Assembly: GCA_900320925.1 (NCBI GenBank)
Contig: ONUD01000069.1
Coordinates: forward strand, 1-30,367
DNA: 30,367 nucleotides
Origin: an uncultured Eubacteriales bacterium
GTDB lineage: Bacteria; Bacillota; Clostridia; Oscillospirales; Acutalibacteraceae
Direction of reading: 5' to 3'
Shown here: piece by piece, positions 16,983 to 25,823 of the stretch
Position numbering within the stretch: the stretch's first letter is position 1
How the letters are laid out: each line of letters starts with the position of its first letter
Program-made: the position numbers and the translations under genes
Notes under the pieces: model-generated
The model's database searches: none
Told to the model about the DNA's origin: nothing
Seen by the model: the letters and a program-made list of their open reading frames with translations, nothing else

Positions 16983-17753
16983 TCAGAATTTACGGAAACG
17001 CTCATACCGCATTTCCACCAGTCTGTCAATCGGGATTCCTGCTTTTTTGGCAAAGGTCTGGGCAATGAGATTTTTCAGGCTGTCAAACAGCTTGCTGTCC
17101 ACGTCCTTGGGTTCACGGATGATTCTCTCAATCACGCCCATCTTGAACAGATCCTGTGAAGTGAGCTTCAGGCATTCCGAAGCTTCCGCGGTACGGCTGG
17201 CGTCTTTCCAGAGGATACTGGCACAGCCCTCGGGAGAAATGACCGAGTAGACGGCATTTTCCAGCATCCCTACTTCGTCAGCAACCGCCAGTGCCAATGC
17301 ACCGCCGCTGCCGCCCTCTCCGATGAAAATGGAGAGAACAGGAGTCTTGAGCGTCATCATTTCCATGAGATTCTCGGCAATTGCCTGTCCCTGTCCACGC
17401 TCCTCTGCACCGATCCCGCAGTAAGCTCCCGATGTATCCACAAAGCAGATGACAGGTCTGTGGAATTTTTCCGCCTGCTTCATCAGACGCAGGGCTTTGC
17501 GGTAGCCTTCGGGATGGGCAGAGCCGAAATTTCTTGCCATGCGTTCTTTCAGATTTCTTCCCTTTTCCAGGGCTATCACCGTCACAGCCATTCCATTCAG
17601 TTCCGCAATGCCGCCAATCACGGCCTTGTCATCGGAAAAACGCCTGTCACCGTGCAGTTCAAAGAAGCTGTCCCCGAAAATACGGGCAATATAGTCTACA
17701 GCCGTCGGTCTGTCATTGGCTCTTGCCGCCATGACGCAGTCATAGGCACTCAT
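16983..17753 (-). CDS. accA: Acetyl-CoA carboxylase carboxyltransferase subunit alpha
   Basis: The last gene of the fatty-acid operon encodes about 256 residues from the ATG at 17753. It has the AccA features DRPTAVDYIARIF, ELHGDRRFSDD, FGSAHPEGYRKALRLMK, FVDTSGAYCGIGAEERGQG and GEGGSGGALALA. With AccD it moves the carboxyl group from biotin to acetyl-CoA to form malonyl-CoA. The frame extends to an ATG at 17777 that lacks a ribosome binding site. The chosen ATG follows GAGG and overlaps the accD end by 14 nt. It lacks the longer N-terminal extension of the E. coli protein, as is common in this group of bacteria. No terminator is visible after the stop. Confidence 0.95.
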   Translation of the reverse strand: MSAYDCVMAARANDRPTAVDYIARIFGDSFFELHGDRRFSDDKAVIGGIAELNGMAVTVIALEKGRNLKERMARNFGSAHPEGYRKALRLMKQAEKFHRPVICFVDTSGAYCGIGAEERGQGQAIAENLMEMMTLKTPVLSIFIGEGGSGGALALAVADEVGMLENAVYSVISPEGCASILWKDASRTAEASECLKLTSQDLFKMGVIERIIREPKDVDSKLFDSLKNLIAQTFAKKAGIPIDRLVEMRYERFRKF

Positions 17754-18633
17754 CACTGTCCGCCTCGCTTTCTGCATGAAGTTTCAGGAGTTTTGCCAGA
17801 GTATGCTTCATTTCGGCTCTGGGGACGACCGCATCAATGAATCCCTTTTCCAGCAAAAATTCTGCGGATTGGAAGTCTTTTGGCAGCTTCTGACGAATGG
17901 TCTGTTCAATGACCCTCGGACCCGCAAAGCCGATAAGAGCATGAGGCTCGGCAAGAATGATATCCCCCTCCATGGCAAAGCTGGCTGTCACGCCGCCCGT
18001 GGTGGGGTCCGTCAGAACGGTGATGTAGAGCAGTCCGCAGTCACTGTGAAGTTTGACGGCACCGCTGGTTTTCGCCATCTGCATCAGCGACAGGATTCCC
18101 TCCTGCATTCTGGCACCGCCTGAAACCGTGAAAATAATGACCGGCAGTCTGTGTTCTGCGGCATATTCAAAGGCACGGGTAATTTTCTCTCCCGTGACGG
18201 TTCCCATGGAACCCATCATAAACTGGGAATTCATCACGGCAATCACCGTTGTTTGGCCTTCAATTTGGGCTTTTCCCGTAATGACGGATTCATTTTCGCC
18301 GCTGTTGATTCTGGCATTCCGGAGTTTACGGGTATAATCCGGAAAATCAATGAGATTGGAGGAGGTCATGTCGGCATCAAATTCTTCAAACGTTCCCTTG
18401 TCCACCGTCATGTCGATACGCTGTCTGGCAGGGATACGGAAGTGATAGCTGCATTTCGGGCAGACCTTATAGTTGTCTGCCAAATCCGAGGACAGCACCA
18501 CATTCTTGCAGACGGGACATTTTACCCACAATTCATCAGGGATATACGGTTTATTGTCTTTTGCCTGTTCCTGACCCTCGAGTTCATTTTTAGGTTTCAG
18601 AAAGTTAAATAGATCTTTATTCAATGCCCCCAC
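17740..18633 (-). CDS. accD: Acetyl-CoA carboxylase carboxyltransferase subunit beta
   Basis: The 297-residue protein has the AccD N-terminal zinc ribbon, with C39, C42, C58 and C61 in CPVCKN and CPKCSYHF. The crotonase-like core carries SGGARMQEGILSLMQMAKT and TDPTTGGVTASFAMEGD. It pairs with AccA as the carboxyltransferase. It begins a few bases after accC and overlaps accA, so the stoichiometry of the subunits is probably set by coupling. Confidence 0.97.
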   Translation of the reverse strand: MGALNKDLFNFLKPKNELEGQEQAKDNKPYIPDELWVKCPVCKNVVLSSDLADNYKVCPKCSYHFRIPARQRIDMTVDKGTFEEFDADMTSSNLIDFPDYTRKLRNARINSGENESVITGKAQIEGQTTVIAVMNSQFMMGSMGTVTGEKITRAFEYAAEHRLPVIIFTVSGGARMQEGILSLMQMAKTSGAVKLHSDCGLLYITVLTDPTTGGVTASFAMEGDIILAEPHALIGFAGPRVIEQTIRQKLPKDFQSAEFLLEKGFIDAVVPRAEMKHTLAKLLKLHAESEADSDECL

Positions 18634-18636
18634 CCC

Positions 18637-19986
18637 TTACTGATGATTTTTTTCCTTGCGTTCTGCCATGAAGCCTGTTGTATAAGTACCCGACACAAAA
18701 GCAGGGTCGGAAAGAATGTCGATATGCAGGTCACGGTTATGCTTGATACCGTTGATGGTCAGTTCGCTGAGTGCCATTTTCATTTTACGGATAGCAAGCT
18801 CTCTGGAACGAGCCTGCACAATCAGCTTGCCAATCATGGAGTCATAGTAGGGAGGAATTTCATAATCCTGATAGATTGCGGTGTCGAACCGTACACAAGG
18901 GCCTCCGGGGACGTGAATAAACTCGATTCTGCCGCAGCCCGGGCGGAAGTCATTGTCAGGATCCTCGGCATTGATACGGCATTCAATGGCATTGCCGTGC
19001 ATAAAGACCCTGTCTTGCGTAATGGTCAGCTTGGAGCCGGAGGCAATGCGAATCTGCCACTGTACAATGTCCAGTCCCGTCACCATTTCTGTCACAGGAT
19101 GTTCCACCTGCAAACGGGTATTCATTTCCATAAAGTAAAAATTCTTATCTGCATCCAATAAAAACTCCACCGTACCCGCATTTTCATAATTGACAGCTTT
19201 GGCAGCCTTGACGGCCGCTTCCATCATTTTTTTCCGAATATCAGGGGTAATGGCAGGAGAGGGACTTTCTTCTATCAGCTTCTGATTTTTCCGCTGCACC
19301 GAGCATTCCCGTTCCCCCAGACATACGACATTGCCGTATTTATCTGCAAGGAGCTGCATTTCGATATGCTTCACGGGAGACAGAAATTTTTCCATATACA
19401 CTGCCCCATCACCGAACGCACTTTGTGCTTCCGCCTTGGCAGAGAGGAAGGCATTGTCAAAGTCCTCGATTTTGTCCACCCGTCTGATGCCTCTGCCGCC
19501 GCCGCCGGAGCGTGCCTTCACAAGCAGCGGAAAGCCGATTTCTGCCGCCTTTTCTCTGGCACTGTCGATATCATCAATGACATCACTGCCCGGGGTCACG
19601 GGTACACCGGCTTCACGCATGGTTTTTCTTGCTTCATCCTTGTCGCCCAGCCGCTCGATCATACGGGAGGACGGACCGATAAATTCGATATTGCACTGCT
19701 CACACAAAGAAACAAACTTGGCATTTTCCGATAATAATCCATATCCCGGGTGAATGGCCTGAGCCCCCGAAACCACTGCCACCTCTAAGATTGCTGCCAT
19801 ATTCAGATAGCTGTCAGCGACCTGAGCCCCCCCGATGCAGTAGCTTTCATCTGCCATGCTGACGTGCAGGGCATTTTTATCTGCCTGTGAGTAGACCGCA
19901 ACGGTCGCAATGCCCATCTCACGGCAGGCACGGATGATTCTGACAGCGATTTCTCCACGATTGGCGATCAATATCTTTGAAAACAT
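18637..19986 (-). CDS. accC: Acetyl-CoA carboxylase, biotin carboxylase subunit
   Basis: The 449-residue protein starts MFSKILIANRGEIAVRIIRAC, the standard AccC opening, at the ATG 19986 behind AAGG. The ATP-grasp domain shows ARSGGGGRGIRRV, EKFLSPVKHIEMQLLADKYGN and GECRINAEDP-like ECRINAEDPDNDF. The catalytic EMNTRLQVEHPVTE is intact. It carboxylates biotin on AccB using ATP and bicarbonate. The open frame extends three codons further to a TTG inside the ribosome binding region, which is not the likely start. Confidence 0.97.
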   Translation of the reverse strand: MFSKILIANRGEIAVRIIRACREMGIATVAVYSQADKNALHVSMADESYCIGGAQVADSYLNMAAILEVAVVSGAQAIHPGYGLLSENAKFVSLCEQCNIEFIGPSSRMIERLGDKDEARKTMREAGVPVTPGSDVIDDIDSAREKAAEIGFPLLVKARSGGGGRGIRRVDKIEDFDNAFLSAKAEAQSAFGDGAVYMEKFLSPVKHIEMQLLADKYGNVVCLGERECSVQRKNQKLIEESPSPAITPDIRKKMMEAAVKAAKAVNYENAGTVEFLLDADKNFYFMEMNTRLQVEHPVTEMVTGLDIVQWQIRIASGSKLTITQDRVFMHGNAIECRINAEDPDNDFRPGCGRIEFIHVPGGPCVRFDTAIYQDYEIPPYYDSMIGKLIVQARSRELAIRKMKMALSELTINGIKHNRDLHIDILSDPAFVSGTYTTGFMAERKEKNHQ

Positions 19987-19991
19987 GGCCT

Positions 19992-20423
19992 TCAACCTTT
20001 CTGCTCTCTCGGAAGGAGTGCAAAGGAAAATTCTGCCGATACCGCCAGTTTGCCGTTGACATAGCCCTTGCCGGTGATGAAGTAGAAGCGTTCACGGCGG
20101 ATGTCTGTCAGTTCACACTTGATATCCAGTGTATCCCCAGGCAGCACCTTGCTTTTGAATTTGGCTTTTTCAATGCCCGTAAAGTAGGGGGTGCTGACGG
20201 CAGATACCTCTGCAATAATGACAGAGCTTGCCTGTGCCATCATTTCGCACAAAATAACGCCCGGTACCACGGGATTGCCGGGGAAATGTCCGTCCAGGAA
20301 CCACTCGTCCCCTTTGATATATTTTTTTCCCTCACAGGTTTTCTCGGAGGTTTTGGTTGCTTCGTCAATCAGAAGCATGGAATTTCTGTGGGGAATGACA
20401 TTTTTCAGTTCTTCTTTGTTCAT
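19992..20423 (-). CDS. fabZ: 3-hydroxyacyl-ACP dehydratase
   Basis: The 143-residue hot-dog-fold protein has the FabZ signature DGHFPGNPVVPGVILCEMMAQ with catalytic H46 and E60. It starts IPHRNSMLLIDEA, like the family IPHR-PFLLVD stretch. It dehydrates 3-hydroxyacyl-ACP to the trans-2-enoyl form. It lies between accB and accC in the order usual for Clostridia. No FabM or FabA isomerase is seen nearby, so how unsaturated chains are made cannot be told here. Confidence 0.96.
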   Translation of the reverse strand: MNKEELKNVIPHRNSMLLIDEATKTSEKTCEGKKYIKGDEWFLDGHFPGNPVVPGVILCEMMAQASSVIIAEVSAVSTPYFTGIEKAKFKSKVLPGDTLDIKCELTDIRRERFYFITGKGYVNGKLAVSAEFSFALLPREQKG

Positions 20424-20436
20424 GGTATGTCCTCCC

Positions 20437-20895
20437 TTACTGAATCAGGAACAGCGGCTGACCGTATTCCACCACTTGACCGTTTTCAACGCAAACTTCT
20501 ACAATGTCACCGCTTTTTTCTGCCGTGACCTCGTTCATCAGCTTCATTGCTTCGATCAGGCACAGGACATCGCCCTTTTCCACCCTTGTGCCGACAGAAA
20601 CATACGGTTCTTTGTCGGGGGCAGGAGCGGCATAAAACACCCCTACCATCGGGGAAGTAACGGGAGTTCCCTCTTTTTTGGTAACAGATTTCGGTCTTAC
20701 TTCCGTTTCTGCCGAGTCAGCTTCCTCTGCCGGAGGGACTGCCATGACCATTTTTTCCGCAGCGGCAGGTTTTGTCTGCTGTTGGGAAAAGGTGATCTGC
20801 TGACCGTCCTCGGTCTTGATTTCCAGTTTGGTTGCCTTGGATTCATCAAAGGCTTTCAGAAGCTCCTTGATTTCGTCTACACGATACATTGCCAT
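20437..20895 (-). CDS. accB: Acetyl-CoA carboxylase biotin carboxyl carrier protein
   Basis: The 152-residue protein has an N-terminal helix region, then a linker rich in Ala, Pro and Glu (about 42-76). The biotinyl domain follows, with VTSPMVGVFYAAPAPDKEP, the thumb typical of AccB, and CLIEAMKLMNEV with biotin-accepting K118. It carries the carboxyl group between AccC and the AccAD transferase. The start could be M1 or M3. Confidence 0.97.
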   Translation of the reverse strand: MAMYRVDEIKELLKAFDESKATKLEIKTEDGQQITFSQQQTKPAAAEKMVMAVPPAEEADSAETEVRPKSVTKKEGTPVTSPMVGVFYAAPAPDKEPYVSVGTRVEKGDVLCLIEAMKLMNEVTAEKSGDIVEVCVENGQVVEYGQPLFLIQ

Positions 20896-20908
20896 CTGCT
20901 CCTTTCCG

Positions 20909-22126
20909 TCATTTTTTCAGCACAATGCAGGCATTGTGTCCGCCAAAGCCGAAAGTCGTGGACAGTGCCATATCCACCTCTGCCTGTACCGCCTTGTTCG
21001 GCGTATAGTCAAGGTCACATTCGGGATCCGGTTCCTTGTAGCCGATGGTCGGAGGAATCACGCCCTCTTTCAGTGCCAGCGTAGCGGCAATGGCTTCCAC
21101 CGCCCCTGTTGCCCCCAGCATATGACCCGTCATCGACTTGGTCGAGCTGATATGTGCCTTGTAAGCCCTGTCGCCCAGAGCAATCTTGAATGCTCTTGTT
21201 TCGGTGACATCATTCATCGGGGTACTGGTACCGTGGGCATTGATGTACAGTTCTTCGTCCCCCTTGTAGCCGGCTTCCTTCAGTGCGATGGCAATACATT
21301 GGGAAGCCCCTGATGCATCGGGAGCGGGAGCCGTAATATGATGGGCATCACAGGTGTTGCCGTAGCCGCAGATTTCTGCATAGATGGTTGCCCCTCTTGC
21401 CACAGCGTGTTCATACTCTTCCAGCACCAAAATACCTGCTCCTTCGCCCAGTACAAAGCCGTTTCTTCTTTTGTCAAACGGGATAGAAGCGTTGGCAGGG
21501 TCATCACTCATGGTCAAAGCCTTGCAGCTGGTAAAGCCTTTCATGGTCAGCGGATGGACAGCGGCCTCCGAGCCTCCTGCAATAATGGCATCAGCCAGTC
21601 CGTACTTGATGGCATGGAACGCTTCTCCGACAGCATGGGTCGAAGTGGAGCAAGCCGTTACCACGGGCAGGCATGGTCCTTTGGCATTGTATTTGATGGC
21701 AACATTGCCCGAAGCGATGTTGGCGATCATCATCGGAATAAAAAACGGTGAAATATTCTTGTCGTTGAACATATTTTCACACTGCTCATAAAACGTGATA
21801 ATGCCGCCGACACCCGAACCGATATAGACACCCAGCCGTTCCGGTTCAATACTGCCGGCAATTTTGCTGTCCTCCATTGCCTGTGCCGCAGCGGCAAGGG
21901 CATACTGACAGAACAGATCCAGTTTTCTGCACTCTCTTTTTTCAATGTATTGTGTCGGGTCAAAGTTTTTGACCTCGGCAGCCACCTTGGCTTTGGTCAT
22001 AGCAGGGTCATAACGTGTGATGATATTGATACCGCAGACGCCGTTTTTCAGGGAATTCCACATGGTCGGGACATCATTGCCGACAGGTGTGACCGCACCC
22101 ATGCCTGTTATTACAACTCTTCTCAT
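20909..22126 (-). CDS. fabF: 3-oxoacyl-ACP synthase II
   Basis: The 405-residue condensing enzyme has the KAS II triad C159 (TACSTSTHAV), H298 (NAHGTSTPMND) and H335 (KSMTGHMLGATGAVE), with K330 before it. It starts MRRVVITGMGAVTPVGND, the normal FabF opening. It extends acyl-ACP with malonyl-ACP. It is the only elongation synthase in the operon, since no FabB is present, so it probably does all rounds after FabH. Confidence 0.97.
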   Translation of the reverse strand: MRRVVITGMGAVTPVGNDVPTMWNSLKNGVCGINIITRYDPAMTKAKVAAEVKNFDPTQYIEKRECRKLDLFCQYALAAAAQAMEDSKIAGSIEPERLGVYIGSGVGGIITFYEQCENMFNDKNISPFFIPMMIANIASGNVAIKYNAKGPCLPVVTACSTSTHAVGEAFHAIKYGLADAIIAGGSEAAVHPLTMKGFTSCKALTMSDDPANASIPFDKRRNGFVLGEGAGILVLEEYEHAVARGATIYAEICGYGNTCDAHHITAPAPDASGASQCIAIALKEAGYKGDEELYINAHGTSTPMNDVTETRAFKIALGDRAYKAHISSTKSMTGHMLGATGAVEAIAATLALKEGVIPPTIGYKEPDPECDLDYTPNKAVQAEVDMALSTTFGFGGHNACIVLKK

Positions 22127-22158
22127 TTATGTCAGCCCTTTCTTTCAATTCAGTCGTT

Positions 22159-22905
22159 TTAGATTGCCATGCCTCCATCTACTTTGATGACCTCACCCGT
22201 GACATAGGCGGCCTCATCGGAAGCAAGGAACAAAGCTGTATTGGCAATATCGTCCACCTGTCCGGCACGCTTCATCGGAATGGAAGCAATCGCCGCTTCC
22301 CTTGCCTTTTCGGGCATGGAGGCCGTCATATCGGTGGCAATGAAGCCCGGTGCAATGGCATTGACCGTCACGTTGCGGGAAGCCAGCTCCTTGGCAACGG
22401 ATTTGGTCATGCCGATAATGCCCGCCTTGGCACTGGCATAGTTGGACTGTCCCGCATTGCCGTTAATGCCGACAACTGATGCCATATTGATAATTCTTCC
22501 TCTGCGTTTTTTCATAAAGTGCTGATAGACACTCTTTGTCATATTGAAAGTACCCTTGAGGTTCACGCTGATAACCCTGTCAAAGTCCTCCTCTTTCATG
22601 GAAAGCATGAGTCCGTCACGGATAATGCCGGCATTGTTGACAAGGATATGCACCTCGCCAAATTCTTTAATCACGTCCTCGACCAGTGCTTTGGCAGCGT
22701 TGAAGTCGGAAACGTCACATTCATAGCCTTTTGCCTTGATGCCCATGGCATTCAGTTCCTGTTCGGTCTGTGCGGCATTCTCGCCGTCACCGAAATGCAG
22801 AAAGGCAATATTGGCTCCCTGTCCTGCAAACTTCATGGCAATGGCCTTGCCGATTCCTCTGGAAGCACCTGTAATGATAGCGGTTTTACCTGTGAGTTCA
22901 AACAT
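22159..22905 (-). CDS. fabG: 3-oxoacyl-ACP reductase
   Basis: This is a short-chain dehydrogenase of 248 residues counted from the ATG at 22905 (MFELTGKTAIITGASRGIGKA). The NADPH site is TGASRGIG, NNAGI is at 90-94, and the catalytic S143, Y156 and K160 lie in NMASVVG and NYASAKAG. It reduces 3-oxoacyl-ACP. The open frame extends upstream into the end of fabD through a TTG, but homologues start at MFELTGK. The spacer to fabD is 19 nt. Confidence 0.96.
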   Translation of the reverse strand: MFELTGKTAIITGASRGIGKAIAMKFAGQGANIAFLHFGDGENAAQTEQELNAMGIKAKGYECDVSDFNAAKALVEDVIKEFGEVHILVNNAGIIRDGLMLSMKEEDFDRVISVNLKGTFNMTKSVYQHFMKKRRGRIINMASVVGINGNAGQSNYASAKAGIIGMTKSVAKELASRNVTVNAIAPGFIATDMTASMPEKAREAAIASIPMKRAGQVDDIANTALFLASDEAAYVTGEVIKVDGGMAI

Positions 22906-22924
22906 CGTATTGCCCCGATACTCT

Positions 22925-23815
22925 TCAGAGAGTATCAAGTCCCTCCTTATTTTCTATATTTACAGCTTTTACATCTGCATTGATTTTTTTGATAAGCCCT
23001 GTCAGCGTTTTGCCGACACCGACCTCGATAAAGGTATCCGTACCGTTTTGTATCATGTTTTCAACGGACTTCTGCCATCTGACGGGATGGTTGACCTGTG
23101 CCGCAATCAGGGTCTTGTAATTGCCTGCATACGGCTCGGCGGTGCAGTTGGCATACACGGGCATTTTCGGTTCCGACAGAACAATGCCTTTCAGATACTC
23201 CGAAAGACCGGCGGCCGCCTCATCCATAAACGGGGAGTGGAAGGCACCGCTGACAGCTAACTTTACGGCCTTGCCCTTTGCTTCCTTTACTTTGTCACAA
23301 AGAGCGTCAATTTCCTCCCGTGCCGCCGCTACAACGGTTTGGGCAGGACTGTTGTAGTTTACGGGATAAGCTTTCTCGAACTGTGAGCAGATTTCTTCCG
23401 TCATTTCGGGGGAAATCTTCATCACAGCCGCCATTGCTCCGGGGTGTTCTTTTGCCGCCTTGTCCATCAGTTCCGCCCGCTTGCAAACCAGACGAAAGGC
23501 TTCTTCATACGACAACATTCCTGCAAAGGCAATCGCCGCAATTTCTCCCAAAGAAAACCCTGCCACGCAGTCAATTTTGATCCCCTTTTCGGCAACTGCC
23601 GCAGCGGCGGCAAGGTCGGTGATGAATACGCAGGGCTGTGTATTGATTGTCACGGACAGTTCTTCTTTGGTTCCCTCAAAGCACTGTCTGAGGGTATCGG
23701 GGCGAATCTGTTCCGCCATATCAAATACGTTTCTTGCGGCGGGGGAACATTCATACAGTTCCTTTCCCATGCCGGGATACTGGGCACCCTGTCCCGAAAA
23801 AACCAATGCGGTCAT
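22925..23815 (-). CDS. fabD: Malonyl-CoA--ACP transacylase
   Basis: The protein has 296 residues from the ATG at 23815 (MTALVFSGQGAQYPGMGKEL). The nucleophile S88 is in AGFSLGEIAA and the catalytic H193 in GAFHSPFMDEA. It loads malonyl groups onto ACP. The start overlaps the fabH stop by 4 nt (ATGA) with GGGGGAAG ahead of it, so the longer frame that opens at 23881 inside fabH is not used. The FSLG variant in place of HSLG is seen in other Clostridia proteins of this family. Confidence 0.96.
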   Translation of the reverse strand: MTALVFSGQGAQYPGMGKELYECSPAARNVFDMAEQIRPDTLRQCFEGTKEELSVTINTQPCVFITDLAAAAAVAEKGIKIDCVAGFSLGEIAAIAFAGMLSYEEAFRLVCKRAELMDKAAKEHPGAMAAVMKISPEMTEEICSQFEKAYPVNYNSPAQTVVAAAREEIDALCDKVKEAKGKAVKLAVSGAFHSPFMDEAAAGLSEYLKGIVLSEPKMPVYANCTAEPYAGNYKTLIAAQVNHPVRWQKSVENMIQNGTDTFIEVGVGKTLTGLIKKINADVKAVNIENKEGLDTL

Positions 23816-24783
23816 TTTTCTTCCCCCTTGTTCCAGCGAATGACACAGCTGCCCGTGGTAAGTCCTGCCCCGAACGCACACATGGCAATGATGTCACCCT
23901 TTTTCAGCACGCCTGAACGGTTAGCTTCATCCAGTGCAATCGGCACACTGCCTGAGGACGTATTCCCGTAGTGCATGACATTGCAGAAAAACTTTTCTTT
24001 CGGAATGTCCAGATTCTTGGCAGAAGCATTGATAATGCGGATATTGGCTTGGTGAGGGATCACGCAGTCCACCTCTTTCATTTCCAGCCCTGCATCTGCC
24101 ACGGATTTTTTAATGCCGGTTGCCATGGCATTGACGGCAAATTTGTAAACCTCATTGCCCTCCATGTGCAGTACGGCACGTTCCTCGTCATGCTCATAAA
24201 ATGGAGAGGAATTCGTACCGTGGGGAATCCGCAGAACCTTGTCATTGCCGACAGCCGTGAGGTTGATGGACAGCAGGTCATCCCCTTCCCCCAGCACGGC
24301 CGCTGCACCGCCGTCACCGAACAGCACACAGGTAGCACGGTCTTTCCAGTCAATGATATTGGAGAGGTTGTCCATGGACACAATCAGCACATACCTGACC
24401 TTTTTTCTGACAAAATAGCCGTCGGCAATGTCCAGTGCATAGATAAATCCCGAACAGGCGGCATTGACATCAAATGCCGGACAGGTCGCACCAATCTCCT
24501 TTTGAATGACACAGGCCTGTGAGGGAGTGATGTTTTCCCCCCTCATGGTCGAGCAGATAATCAGATCCAACTGTTCGGGAGAGACACCTGCATTTTCCAA
24601 AGCGGCATTGGCTGCTTTCACGGTCAGTTCCGTCAGTGTTTCGGACTTGCAGATATGCCGTTCCTGTATGCCGGTTCTGGTGCGTATCCACTCGTCATTC
24701 GTTTCGACCATCGTGGACAGTTCCTCATTGGTCAAAACATATTCAGGTACGGCTTTGCCTGTACCCAAGATACTGAAGCTCAT
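23812..24783 (-). CDS. fabH: 3-oxoacyl-ACP synthase III
   Basis: The first gene of the fatty-acid operon encodes 323 residues from the ATG at 24783. That start has GGAGGA at good distance, whereas the ATG six bases earlier is too close to it. The triad is C110 (NAACSGFIY), H244 (IPHQANIRI) and N274 (YGNTSSGS). It starts chains by joining an acyl-CoA primer to malonyl-ACP. The start SFSILGTGKAVPEYVLTNEEL is typical of the family. The primer range (acetyl or branched) cannot be read from sequence. Confidence 0.96.
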   Translation of the reverse strand: MSFSILGTGKAVPEYVLTNEELSTMVETNDEWIRTRTGIQERHICKSETLTELTVKAANAALENAGVSPEQLDLIICSTMRGENITPSQACVIQKEIGATCPAFDVNAACSGFIYALDIADGYFVRKKVRYVLIVSMDNLSNIIDWKDRATCVLFGDGGAAAVLGEGDDLLSINLTAVGNDKVLRIPHGTNSSPFYEHDEERAVLHMEGNEVYKFAVNAMATGIKKSVADAGLEMKEVDCVIPHQANIRIINASAKNLDIPKEKFFCNVMHYGNTSSGSVPIALDEANRSGVLKKGDIIAMCAFGAGLTTGSCVIRWNKGEEK

Positions 24784-24821
24784 AACCATATTCCTCCATT
24801 TTTCATTTAATATGCAAAATC

Positions 24822-24862
24822 TCACTTTATGTTATATTTTTAGGAATCACTTATCACTTTAT
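24822..24862 (-). promoter_or_regulatory. Direct repeats at the fab promoter, possible operator
   Basis: The 9-mer TCACTTTAT (plus-strand reading) occurs at 24822-24830 and 24854-24862, 32 bp apart or about three helical turns. A further TCACTT is at 24847-24852, in tandem with the second copy. The second copy overlaps the -10 element. The spacing and place suit a repressor. It does not look like the FapR or FabT palindromes. Confidence 0.35.
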
Positions 24863-24889
24863 TTTATAATAAATTCCCTCTTTTGTCAA
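24861..24889 (-). promoter_or_regulatory. Sigma-A promoter of the fab-acc operon
   Basis: The -35 TTGACA (24889-24884) is perfect, the spacer is 17 bp, and the -10 TAAAAT (24866-24861) matches five of six. The leader to fabH is about 70 nt. It is divergent from the promoter of the acidic surface protein, the two -35 elements being about 66 bp apart. Confidence 0.83.
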
Positions 24890-24955
24890 GGAGCTATGAA
24901 ACGGCAAACAAATGAAAAATCAGGCGGAATTTGCGTGACTGCCTGCAAGAAACTC

Positions 24956-24985
24956 TTGATTTCCGGATAGAGAGTGTGATACAAT
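24956..24985 (+). promoter_or_regulatory. Promoter of the acidic surface-protein gene
   Basis: TTGATT (24956-24961) and TACAAT (24980-24985) are 18 bp apart, with a TG extending the -10. Transcription would start near 24992, after the in-frame ATG at 24987, which supports the later start at 25029. Confidence 0.65.
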
Positions 24986-25028
24986 CATGGGGAAGTATCA
25001 AAACATCTTTACGGAAGGATATTTGGTT

Positions 25029-25808
25029 ATGAGGAATCCAAAAAGCTTGCTCCGTTTTGCAGTATGGACGTTGGTGCTGGCAGGGATGATGGGCTGTTCT
25101 GTGCCGGTACTGGCGGAAGAGGAACTTTCAGAGCTGTCCGAGCCGTCCGCCGTGCAGGAAAGCAGCATAGAAGAAGTGTCTGAGCCGCCTTTGGAATCAT
25201 CGGACAGCAGCATGGAGGAAGAACCCTCTTATGAAGAGGTTTCACAGCCGTCCGAGGAAGAGGAATCGTTTGCCGATACCGAGCCGTCTTATGAACCCGA
25301 ATGGGAACCGTCCTATGAGGAAGAATCGAGTACCGTGGAAGAAGAAGATCCGTTTCCATGGGCAAGAGAACCCGAAGAATCCTATTCCTACTATGACAGC
25401 AGCCAGATGGAATACAGCGAGGAGGAGAGCATCGTTTCCTATATAGAGGAAACCGTGTCTGACGAGGAACCCACAGAGTCCTATCAGGAGGAAGAGGAAA
25501 GCTCTGAACCTTCCGTGACCTTTCAGGAAACCTCCGTTGACAACTCCGAACTGACCCAAAAAGACTGGGAAAAGCTGAAAGATCATCTCAATTCGGAAAT
25601 GAAACTCCACAATCACGACAGCAAAAGTACCGATACCGCCGTCAGAGACATCAAAGACAACGATGCTGCCGGCAATGATGCGGTTGCTTATCTGATATGG
25701 GGACTGATTCTGATCGGTCTGGGAGTGGCCGTGATCGTGTTTGTCATCACCTATACGATGCACGTCAAACGCAGCACGGAAACATCGGCAGCAAAAAAAT
25801 CGGAATAA
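25029..25808 (+). CDS. Glu/Ser-rich cell-surface protein with signal peptide and C-terminal membrane anchor
   Basis: From the ATG at 25029 (GGAAGGA upstream) the protein has 259 residues. Residues 1-29 form a signal peptide with a likely cut after PVLA. A lipobox reading at MMGC is possible but poor. About 30-175 is low-complexity and strongly acidic, built from loose repeats of SEPS, EPSYEE and EEES, with many Tyr and Pro. A short charged stretch follows (QKDWEKLKDHLNSEMKLHNH). One membrane span, AYLIWGLILIGLGVAVIVFVI, and a basic tail close it. The expected layout is a stalk outside and the tail inside. I recognise no catalytic domain. It stands alone between the fab and transketolase promoters. 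Confidence 0.75.
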   Translation: MRNPKSLLRFAVWTLVLAGMMGCSVPVLAEEELSELSEPSAVQESSIEEVSEPPLESSDSSMEEEPSYEEVSQPSEEEESFADTEPSYEPEWEPSYEEESSTVEEEDPFPWAREPEESYSYYDSSQMEYSEEESIVSYIEETVSDEEPTESYQEEEESSEPSVTFQETSVDNSELTQKDWEKLKDHLNSEMKLHNHDSKSTDTAVRDIKDNDAAGNDAVAYLIWGLILIGLGVAVIVFVITYTMHVKRSTETSAAKKSE

Positions 25809-25823
25809 AAAATAACTTGTCGA

